DNA of 64,000 bases, from NCBI GenBank assembly GCA_964036275.1, contig CAXIWQ010000216.1:1-64000 (forward strand), given 5' to 3'. This DNA comes from Litoditis marina (Eukaryota > Nematoda > Chromadorea > Rhabditida > Rhabditidae). A program made the position numbers and the translations under genes. A model generated the notes under the pieces. It did not search any database. It worked only from the letters and a program-made list of their open reading frames with translations, and was not told where the DNA came from. Shown one piece after another: positions 50,761-61,670 of this stretch; the first letter of the stretch is position 1; every line of letters starts with the position of its first letter.

Positions 50761-50890
50761 TACAGAGAACAGTTCATACGGCTATCAAATCTGTTGCTCC
50801 CAGCTACAAAAACCTAATACGACAATCTATTCTGTGGCGCACAGCCACAAAATACGAATTAACGCTGTTATCGACTCTTTGGCTTGCAGT
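50761..50890 (+). repeat. Reference monomer, 130 bp, built of three ~43-bp subrepeats
   Basis: This is a clean monomer: TACAGAGAACAG at 50761 recurs at 50891. Three related blocks lie at 50791 (CTGTTGCTCCCAGCTAC), 50832 (CTGTGGCGCACAGCCAC) and 50877 (CTTTGGCTTGCAGTTAC), spaced 41, 45 and 44 bp. Each is followed by an A-rich run and then a TACGRC- or TACGAATT-like segment. Each holds a dyad of 5-nt arms around a 5-nt centre, for example GTGGC-GCACA-GCCAC at 50834-50848. This supports descent of the 130-bp monomer from a trimerised 43-bp ancestor. Confidence 0.85.
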
Positions 50891-52582
50891 TACAGAGAAC
50901 AGTTCATACGGCTATCAAATCTGTTGCTCCCAGCTACAAAAACCTAATACGACAATCTATTCTGTGGCGCACAGCCACAAACTACGAGTTAACGCTGTTA
51001 TCGACTCTTTGGCTTGCAGTTACAGAGAACAGTTCATACGGCTATCAAATCTGTTGCTCCCAGCTACAAAAACTTAATACAACTATCTTTCCTGTGGTGC
51101 ACAACCACAAAGTACGAATTAACGCGGTTATTGACTCTTTGCCTTGCAGCTAAAGAAAAACATCATACGGCTATCAAGTCTGTTGCTCCCAGCTACAAGA
51201 ACCTAAGACGACTATATATTCTGTGGCGCACAGCCACAAAAGACAAATTAACACGGTTATTGACTCTTTGGCTTGCAGTTACAGAGAACAGTTCATACGG
51301 CTATCAAATCTGTTGCTCCCAGCTACAAAAACCTAATACGACAATCTATTCTGTGGCGCACAGCCACAAAATACGAATTAACGCTGTTATCGACTCTTTG
51401 GCTTGCAGTTACAGAGAACAGTTCATACGGCTATCAAATCTGTTGCTCCCAGCTACAAAAACCTAATACGACAATCTATTCTGTGGCGCACAGCCACAAA
51501 CTACGAGTTAACGCTGTTATCGACTCTTTGGCTTGCAGTTACAGAGAACAGTTCATACGGCTATCAAATCTGTTGCTCCCAGCTACAAAAACTTAATACA
51601 ACTATCTTTCCTGTGGTGCACAACCACAAAGTACGAATTAACGCGGTTATTGACTCTTTGCCTTGCAGCTACAGAAAAAAGTTTATACGGCTATCAAGTC
51701 TGTTGCTCCCAGCTACAAAAACTTAATACGACTATCTTTTCTGTGGCGCACCACCACAAAGTACGAATTGACGCGGTTATTGACTCTGTGGCTTGCAGCT
51801 ACAGAAAAAAAGCTTATACGGCTATCAAGTGTGTTGCTCACAGCTACAAGAACCTAATACGACTGAATATTCTGTGGCGCACAGCCACAAAAGACGAATT
51901 AACGCGGTTATTGACTCTTTGCCTTGCAGCTACAGAAAAAAAAGTTTATACGGCTATCAAGTCTGTAGCTCCCAGCTACGAGAAAGTAATACGACTATCT
52001 ATTATGTGGCGCACAGCCACGAAATACGAATTTACGCGCTTATCGACTCTTTGGCTTGCATTTACAAAAACAGTTCATACGGCTATCAAGTCTGTTGCTC
52101 CCAGCTACAAACACCTAATACGACACTCTATTCTGTGGCGCACAGCCACAAAATACGAATTAACGCTGTTATCGACTCTTTGGCTTGCAGTTACAGAGAA
52201 CAGTTCATACGGCTATCAAATCTGTTGCTCCCAGCTACAAAAACTTAATACAACTATCTTTCCTGTGGTGCACAACCAGAACGTACGAATTAACGCGGTT
52301 ATTGACTCTGTGGCTTGCAGCTACAGAAAAAAAGCTTATACGGCTACCAAGTGTGTTGCTCACAACTACAAGAACCTAAGACGACTATATATTCTGTGGC
52401 GCACAGCCACAAAATACGAATTAACGCTGTTATCGACTCTTTGGCTTGCAGTTACAGAGAACAGTTCATACGGCTATCAAATCTGTTGCTCCCAGCTACA
52501 AAACTTAATACAACTATCTTTCCTGTGGTGCACAACCAGAAAGTACGAATTAACGCGGTTATTGACTCTGTGGCTTGCAGCT

Positions 52583-53405
52583 GATTGATTGATTGATTGA
52601 TTGATTTATTTACATGCAAGCATGTGATATACAAGAGGAGAAATAACAATATGACAGAAGGACACAAAAAGATTCAAAAGCGGAAAACGGGTCGGAAATC
52701 GACAAATACCATTTGGGTGACACAATTAAATGAAAAATTGGACCATATGACAATACAAATAAACGAATCGCAATGGGATACAATGATTGGGCCAGACTTA
52801 CAGGATGAACAAATGAAACAGTAGAAGTCTCATTCAAATGCATTCACTTAAAAGCGCTTTTTTGCAGCAGATAACGACATAGGTATTTTGTATTTCTTGC
52901 TCAATTTTAAGTACTTGGATCCAGCCCGTACTGTGAAAAACTTTGCACGTTGGCTAGTTTTTGGAGTTGGAAAACTGAATTTCGCAGTAGAACCTCTAGT
53001 ACGGGAAGGTTTGAACGTGAAAAAGTCTGTTGCACTTAATCCACACTGACCAGTTATGATTTTATGAATCATAATGAGGTCTGTAGTATTTCTTCTAGAT
53101 TCTAAGGTGACCAAGTTTAGTTTCCTGTTTCTGAATGCAGAACTAGGGATTTTACAGTACGTATAGCTACCCAAACGGAAAAACAACTTTCTAGTGAAGT
53201 CGTTCTGAACTGATTCAAGTTTCTTAACAAACCCGCTATCTGAGTTGAATACAGTAGTACCGAATTCAACCATTGGTCGGACATAAGTTTTATACGCTTT
53301 TAGCCAAACATTCCTATTTCGAGTTTTCAAAACTTTGAAAAGATTGTATGTTCGATGCTTCGCGGACTTGATGATCCGTTTCACATGATCTTTGAATAGA
53401 AAAAA
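52583..53405 (-). mobile_element. Same LINE fragment, copy 2
   Basis: This is identical by eye to copy 1, with the same truncation point, the same six-repeat tail and the same satellite flanks. It was therefore carried here by duplication of the 2,778-bp unit and not by a second insertion. Confidence 0.85.
52848..53405 (-). pseudogene. LINE reverse transcriptase fragment (copy 2)
   Basis: Same 185-codon fragment with the same stop and the same truncation, and no differences seen in the encoded residues. It has no promoter or start codon of its own, and satellite lies on both sides. Confidence 0.85.
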
Positions 53406-55360
53406 AGCTACAGAAAAAAGCTTATACGGCTACCAAGTGTGTTGCTCACAGCTACAAGAACCTAAGACGACTATATATTCTGTGGCGCACAGCCACAAAA
53501 GACAAATTAACACGGTTATTGACTCTTTGGCTTGCAGTTACAGAGAACAGTTCATACGGCTATCAAATCTGTTGCTCCCAGCTACAAAAACCTAATACGA
53601 CAATCTATTCTGTGGCGCACAGCCACAAAATACGAATTAACGCTGTTATCGACTCTTTGGCTTGCAGTTACAGAGAACAGTTCATACGGCTATCAAATCT
53701 GTTGCTCCCAGCTACAAAAACCTAATACGACAATCTATTCTGTGGCGCACAGCCACAAACTACGAGTTAACGCTGTTATCGACTCTTTGGCTTGCAGTTA
53801 CAGAGAACAGTTCATACGGCTATCAAATCTGTTGCTCCCAGCTACAAAAACTTAATACAACTATCTTTCCTGTGGTGCACAACCACAAAGTACGAATTAA
53901 CGCGGTTATTGACTCTTTGCCTTGCAGCTAAAGAAAAACATCATACGGCTATCAAGTCTGTTGCTCCCAGCTACAAGAACCTAAGACGACTATATATTCT
54001 GTGGCGCACAGCCACAAAAGACAAATTAACACGGTTATTGACTCTTTGGCTTGCAGTTACAGAGAACAGTTCATACGGCTATCAAATCTGTTGCTCCCAG
54101 CTACAAAAACCTAATACGACAATCTATTCTGTGGCGCACAGCCACAAAATACGAATTAACGCTGTTATCGACTCTTTGGCTTGCAGTTACAGAGAACAGT
54201 TCATACGGCTATCAAATCTGTTGCTCCCAGCTACAAAAACCTAATACGACAATCTATTCTGTGGCGCACAGCCACAAACTACGAGTTAACGCTGTTATCG
54301 ACTCTTTGGCTTGCAGTTACAGAGAACAGTTCATACGGCTATCAAATCTGTTGCTCCCAGCTACAAAAACTTAATACAACTATCTTTCCTGTGGTGCACA
54401 ACCACAAAGTACGAATTAACGCGGTTATTGACTCTTTGCCTTGCAGCTACAGAAAAAAGTTTATACGGCTATCAAGTCTGTTGCTCCCAGCTACAAAAAC
54501 TTAATACGACTATCTTTTCTGTGGCGCACCACCACAAAGTACGAATTGACGCGGTTATTGACTCTGTGGCTTGCAGCTACAGAAAAAAAGCTTATACGGC
54601 TATCAAGTGTGTTGCTCACAGCTACAAGAACCTAATACGACTGAATATTCTGTGGCGCACAGCCACAAAAGACGAATTAACGCGGTTATTGACTCTTTGC
54701 CTTGCAGCTACAGAAAAAAAAGTTTATACGGCTATCAAGTCTGTAGCTCCCAGCTACGAGAAAGTAATACGACTATCTATTATGTGGCGCACAGCCACGA
54801 AATACGAATTTACGCGCTTATCGACTCTTTGGCTTGCATTTACAAAAACAGTTCATACGGCTATCAAGTCTGTTGCTCCCAGCTACAAACACCTAATACG
54901 ACAATCTATTCTGTGGCGCACAGCCACAAAATACGAATTAACGCTGTTATCGACTCTTTGGCTTGCAGTTACAGAGAACAGTTCATACGGCTATCAAATC
55001 TGTTGCTCCCAGCTACAAAAACTTAATACAACTATCTTTCCTGTGGTGCACAACCAGAACGTACGAATTAACGCGGTTATTGACTCTGTGGCTTGCAGCT
55101 ACAGAAAAAAAGCTTATACGGCTACCAAGTGTGTTGCTCACAACTACAAGAACCTAAGACGACTATATATTCTGTGGCGCACAGCCACAAAATACGAATT
55201 AACGCTGTTATCGACTCTTTGGCTTGCAGTTACAGAGAACAGTTCATACGGCTATCAAATCTGTTGCTCCCAGCTACAAAACTTAATACAACTATCTTTC
55301 CTGTGGTGCACAACCAGAAAGTACGAATTAACGCGGTTATTGACTCTGTGGCTTGCAGCT

Positions 55361-56183
55361 GATTGATTGATTGATTGATTGATTTATTTACATGCAAGCA
55401 TGTGATATACAAGAGGAGAAATAACAATATGACAGAAGGACACAAAAAGATTCAAAAGCGGAAAACGGGTCGGAAATCGACAAATACCATTTGGGTGACA
55501 CAATTAAATGAAAAATTGGACCATATGACAATACAAATAAACGAATCGCAATGGGATACAATGATTGGGCCAGACTTACAGGATGAACAAATGAAACAGT
55601 AGAAGTCTCATTCAAATGCATTCACTTAAAAGCGCTTTTTTGCAGCAGATAACGACATAGGTATTTTGTATTTCTTGCTCAATTTTAAGTACTTGGATCC
55701 AGCCCGTACTGTGAAAAACTTTGCACGTTGGCTAGTTTTTGGAGTTGGAAAACTGAATTTCGCAGTAGAACCTCTAGTACGGGAAGGTTTGAACGTGAAA
55801 AAGTCTGTTGCACTTAATCCACACTGACCAGTTATGATTTTATGAATCATAATGAGGTCTGTAGTATTTCTTCTAGATTCTAAGGTGACCAAGTTTAGTT
55901 TCCTGTTTCTGAATGCAGAACTAGGGATTTTACAGTACGTATAGCTACCCAAACGGAAAAACAACTTTCTAGTGAAGTCGTTCTGAACTGATTCAAGTTT
56001 CTTAACAAACCCGCTATCTGAGTTGAATACAGTAGTACCGAATTCAACCATTGGTCGGACATAAGTTTTATACGCTTTTAGCCAAACATTCCTATTTCGA
56101 GTTTTCAAAACTTTGAAAAGATTGTATGTTCGATGCTTCGCGGACTTGATGATCCGTTTCACATGATCTTTGAATAGAAAAAA
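55361..56183 (-). mobile_element. Same LINE fragment, copy 3
   Basis: Third copy, again with identical ends and flanks. Downstream of it the HOR continues for only about 270 bp before the satellite changes type at 56453. Confidence 0.85.
55626..56183 (-). pseudogene. LINE reverse transcriptase fragment (copy 3)
   Basis: Third copy of the same fragment. Its open frame is intact in all three copies, which fits a young insertion and still younger duplications. It does not indicate selection on a gene. Confidence 0.85.
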
Positions 56184-56525
56184 AGCTACAGAAAAAAGCT
56201 TATACGGCTACCAAGTGTGTTGCTCACAGCTACAAGAACCTAAGACGACTATATATTCTGTGGCGCACAGCCACAAAAGACAAATTAACACGGTTATTGA
56301 CTCTTTGGCTTGCAGTTACAGAGAACAGTTCATACGGCTATCAAATCTGTTGCTCCCAGCTACAAAAACCTAATACGACAATCTATTCTGTGGCGCACAG
56401 CCACAAAATACGAATTAACGCTGTTATCGACTCTTTGGCTTGCAGTTACAGAAAAAAAGCTTATACGGCTATCAAGTGTGTTGCTCACAGCTACAAGAAC
56501 CTAATACGACTGGATATTCTGTGGC

Positions 56526-59500
56526 GCACAGCCACAAAAGACGAATTAACGCGGTTATTGACTCTTTGCCTTGCAGCTACAGAAAAAAGGTTTATACGGA
56601 TATCAAGTCTGTTGCTCCCAGCTACAAGAAAATAATACGACTATCTATTCTGTGGCGCACAGCCACAAAAGACAAATTAACGCGGTTATCGACTCTTTGG
56701 CTTGCATTTACAGAAAACAGTTCATACGGCTATCAAGTCTGTTGCTCCCAGCTACAAAAACCTAATACGACAATCTATTCTGTGGCGCACAGCCACAAAA
56801 TACGAATTAACGCTGTTATCGACTCTTTGGCTTGCAGTTACAGAGAACAGTTCATACGGCTATCAAATCTGTTGCTCCCAGCTACAAAAACTTAATACTA
56901 CTATCTTTTCTGTGGTGCACAACCACAAAGTACGAATTAACGCGGTTATTGACTCATTGGCTTGCAGTTACAGAGAACAGTTCATACGGCTATCAAATCT
57001 GTTGCTCCCAGCTACAAAAACTTAATACAACTATCTTTCCTGTGGTGCACAACCAGGACGTACGAATTAACGCGGTTATTGACTCTGTGGCTTGCAGCTA
57101 CAGAAAAAAAGCTTATACGGCTACCAAGTGTGTTGCTCACAGCTACAAGAACCTAAGACGACTATATATTCTGTGGCGCACAGCCACAAAAGACAAATTA
57201 ACACGGTTATTGACTCTTTGCCTTGCAGCTACAGAGAACAGTTCATACGGCTATCAAATATGTTGCTCCCAGCTACAAAAACTTAATACGACTATATTTT
57301 CTGTGGTGCAAAACCAGAAAGTACGAATTAACGCGGTTATTGACTCTGTGGCTTGCAGCTACAGAAAAAAAGCTTATACGGCTATCAAGTGTGTTGCTCA
57401 CAGCTACAAGAACCTAAGACGACTATATATTCTGTGGCGCACAGCCACAAAAGACAAATTAACACGGTTATTGACTCTTTGCCTTGCAGCTACAGAGAAC
57501 AGTTCATACGGCTATCAAATATGTTGCTCCCAGCTACAAAAACCTAATACGACAATCTATCCTGTGGTGCACAACCAGAAAGTACGAATTAACGCGGTTA
57601 TTGACTCTGTGGCTTGCAGCTACAGAAAAAAAAAGCTTATACGGCTATCAAGTGTGTTGCTCACAGCTACAAGAACCTAATACGACTGAATATTCTGTGG
57701 CGCACAGCCACAAAAGACGAATTAACGGGGTTATTGACTCTTTGCCTTGCAGTTACAGAGAACAGTTCATACGGCTATCAAATCTGTTGCTCCCAGCTAC
57801 AAAAACCTAATACGACAATCTATCCTGTGGTGCACAACCAGAAAGTACGAATTAACGCGGTTATTGACTCTGTGGCTTGCAGCTACAGAAAAAAAAAGCT
57901 TATACGGCTATCAAGTGTGTTGCTCACAGCTACAAGAACCTAAGACGACTATATATTCTGTGGCGCACAGCCACAAAATACGAATTAACGGGGTTATCGA
58001 CTCTTTGGCTCGCAGTTACAGAGAACAGTTCATACGGCTATCAAATCTGTTGCTCCCAGCTACAAAAACCTAATACGACAATCTATTCTGTGGCGCACAG
58101 CCACAAAATACGAATTAACGCTGTTATCGACTCTTTGGCTTGCAGTTACAGAGAACAGTTCATACGGCTATCAAATCTGTTGCTCCCAGCTACAAACACT
58201 TAATACAACTATCTTTCCTGTGGTGCACAACCAGAAAGTACGAATTAACGCGGTTATTGACTCTGTGGCTTGCAGCTACAGAAAAAAAGCTTATACGGCT
58301 ACCAAGTGTGTTGCTCACAGGTACAAGAACCTAAGACGACTATATATTCTGTGGCGCACAGCCACAAAATACGAATTAACGCTGTTATTGACTCTTTGGC
58401 TTGCAGTTACAGAGAACAGTTCATACGGCTACCAAATCTGTTGCTCCCAGCTACAAAACTTAATACAACTATCTTTCCTGTGGTGCACAACCAGAAAGTA
58501 CGAATTAACGCGGTTATTGACTCTGTGGCTTGCAGCTACAGAAAAAAAGCTTATACGGCTACCAAGTGTGTTGCTCACAGCTACAAGAACCTAAGACGAC
58601 TATATATTCTGTGGCGCACAGCCACAAAAGACAAATTAACACGGTTATTGACTCTTTGCCTTGCAGCTACAGAGAACAGTTCATACGGCTATCAAATCTG
58701 TTGCTCCCAGCTACAAAAACCTAATACGACTTTCTATTCTGTGGCGCACAGCCACGAAATACGAATTAACGCGGTTATCGACTCATCGGCTTGCAGCTAC
58801 AGAAAAAAGTTTATACGGCTATCAAGTCTGTTGCTTTCAGCTATAAAAACCTAATACGACAATCTATTCTGTGGCGCACAGCCACAAAATACGAATTAAC
58901 GCGGTTATCGACTCTTTGGCTTGCAGTTACAGGAAACAGTTCATACGGCTATCAAGTCTGTTGCTCCCAGCTACAAAAACCTAATACGACAATCTATTCT
59001 GTGGCGCACAGCCACAAAATACGAATTAACGCTGTTATCGACTCTTTGGCTTCCAGTTACAGAGAACAGTTCATACGGCTATCAAATCTGTTGCTCCCAG
59101 CTACAAAAACTTAATACAACTATCTTTTCTGTGGTGCACAGCCACAAAAGACGAATTAACGCGGTTATTGACTCTTTGCCTTGCAGCTACAGAAAAAAGG
59201 TTTATACGGATATCAAGTCTGTTGCTCCCAGCTACAAGAAAATAATACGACTATCTATTCTGTGGCGCACAGCCACAAAAGACAAATTAACGCGGTTATC
59301 GACTCTTTGGCTTGCATTTACAGAAAACAGTTCATACGGCTATCAAGTCTGTTGCTCCCAGCTACAAAAACCTAATACGACAATCTATTCTGTGGCGCAC
59401 AGCCACAAAATACGAATTAACGCTGTTATCGACTCTTTGGCTTGCAGTTACAGAGAACAGTTCATACGGCTATCAAATCTGTTGCTCCCAGCTACAAAAA

Positions 59501-61670
59501 CTTAATACTACTATCTTTTCTGTGGTACACAACCACAAAGTACGAATTAACGCGGTTATTGACTCATTGGCTTGCAGTTACAGAGAACAGTTCATACGGC
59601 TATCAAATCTGTTGCTCCCAGCTACAAAAACTTAATACAACTATCTTTCCTGTGGTGCACAACCAGGACGTACGAATTAACGCGGTTATTGACTCTGTGG
59701 CTTGCAGCTACAGAAAAAAAGCTTATACGGCTACCAAGTGTGTTGCTCACAGCTACAAGAACCTAAGACGACTATATATTCTGTGGCGCACAGCCACAAA
59801 AGACAAATTAACACGGTTATTGACTCTTTGCCTTGCAGCTACAGAGAACAGTTCATACGGCTATCAAATATGTTGCTCCCAGCTACAAAAACTTAATACG
59901 ACTATATTTTCTGTGGTGCAAAACCAGAAAGTACGAATTAACGCGGTTATTGACTCTGTGGCTTGCAGCTACAGAAAAAAAGCTTATACGGCTACCAAGT
60001 GTGTTGCTCACAGCTACAAGAACCTAAGACGACTATATATTCTGTGGCGCACAGCCACAAAAGACAAATTAACACGGTTATTGACTCTTTGCCTTGCAGC
60101 TACAGAGAACAGTTCATACGGCTATCAAATATGTTGCTCCCAGCTACAAAAACCTAATACGACAATCTATCCTGTGGTGCACAACCAGAAAGTACGAATT
60201 AACGCGGTTATTGACTCTGTGGCTTGCAGCTACAGAAAAAAAAGCTTATACGGCTATCAAGTGTGTTGCTCACAGCTACAAGAACCTAATACGACTGAAT
60301 ATTCTGTGGCGCACAGCCACAAAAGACGAATTAACGGGGTTATTGACTCTTTGCCTTGCAGTTACAGAGAACAGTTCATACGGCTATCAAATCTGTTGCT
60401 CCCAGCTACAAAAACCTAATACGACAATCTATCCTGTGGTGCACAACCAGAAAGTACGAATTAACGCGGTTATTGACTCTGTGGCTTGCAGCTACAGAAA
60501 AAAAAAGCTTATACGGCTATCAAGTGTGTTGCTCACAGCTACAAGAACCTAAGACGACTATATATTCTGTGGCGCACAGCCACAAAATACGAATTAACGA
60601 GGTTATCGACTCTTTGGCTCGCAGTTACAGAGAACAGTTCATACGGCTATCAAATCTGTTGCTCCCAGCTACAAAAACCTAATACGACAATCTATTCTGT
60701 GGCGCACAGCCACAAAATACGAATTAACGCTGTTATCGACTCTTTGGCTTGCAGTTACAGAGAACAGTTCATACGGCTATCAAATCTGTTGCTCCCAGCT
60801 ACAAACACTTAATACAACTATCTTTCCTGTGGTGCACAACCAGAAAGTACGAATTAACGCGGTTATTGACTCTGTGGCTTGCAGCTACAGAAAAAAAGCT
60901 TATACGGCTACCAAGTGTGTTGCTCACAGGTACAAGAACCTAAGACGACTATATATTCTGTGGCGCACAGCCACAAAATACGAATTAACGCTGTTATTGA
61001 CTCTTTGGCTTGCAGTTACAGAGAACAGTTCATACGGCTACCAAATCTGTTGCTCCCAGCTACAAAACTTAATACAACTATCTTTCCTGTGGTGCACAAC
61101 CAGAAAGTACGAATTAACGCGGTTATTGACTCTGTGGCTTGCAGCTACAGAAAAAAAGCTTATACGGCTACCAAGTGTGTTGCTCACAGCTACAAGAACC
61201 TAAGACGACTATATATTCTGTGGCGCACAGCCACAAAAGACAAATTAACACGGTTATTGACTCTTTGCCTTGCAGCTACAGAGAACAGTTCATACGGCTA
61301 TCAAATCTGTTGCTCCCAGCTACAAAACCTAATACGACTTTATATTCTGTGGCGCACAGCCACAAAAGACAAATTAACGCGGTTATTGACTCTTTGCCTT
61401 GCAGCTACAGAAAAAAGTTTTATACGGCTATCAAGTATGTTGCTCCCAGCTACAAAAACCTAATACGACTTTCTATTCTGTGGCGCACAGCCACGAAATA
61501 CGAATTAACGCGGTTATCGACTCATCGGCTTGCAGCTACAGAAAAAAGTTTATACGGCTATCAAGTCTGTTGCTTTCAGCTATAAAAACCTAATACGACA
61601 ATCTATTCTGTGGCGCACAGCCACAAAATACGAATTAACGCGGTTATCGACTCTTTGGCTTGCAGTTACA
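56526..61670 (+). repeat. Higher-order repeat, 2,610-bp unit (20 monomers), nearly two copies
   Basis: Sequence from 56526 recurs at 59136 (offset 2,609-2,610), with markers at 56571, 56832, 57223, 57484 and 58140 repeated in order. The second copy contains one extra monomer at about 61326-61456 (offset then 2,739). The match ends near 58930/61670, where CAGGAAACAG meets CAGAGAACAG. Sequence differences are few, such as GTGCACAACC at 56913 against GTACACAACC at 59523, and CTATCAAGTG at 57380 against CTACCAAGTG at 59990. Confidence 0.87.

Larger units (their letters stand above)
48660..56452 (+). repeat. Higher-order repeat, 2,778-bp unit carrying a LINE fragment, 2.8 copies
   Basis: The match starts at 48660 (preceding base G against A at 51437) and ends at 56452, before CAGAAAAAAAGC replaces CAGAGAACAG. 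The unit is 823 bp of LINE plus a 4-bp repeated AGCT plus 1,951 bp of satellite, which is 15.0 monomers. Copies are almost identical: the only clear difference I found between full copies is ACACTCTATTC at 52126, where the other two have ACAATCTATTC. Internal markers at 48755, 49674 and 50614 recur at exactly +2,778 and +5,556. Confidence 0.95.

Noticed and set aside
50861..50885. Pol III B-box-like GGTTATCGACTC, suggesting a tRNA-derived SINE origin
   Set aside because: It differs from the GGTTCGANTCC consensus at key places, there is no matching A-box at a proper distance, and there is no SINE tail.
52583..56183. Three independent LINE insertions
   Set aside because: Truncation point, tail length and satellite flanks are the same in all three, and the spacing equals the HOR length exactly.
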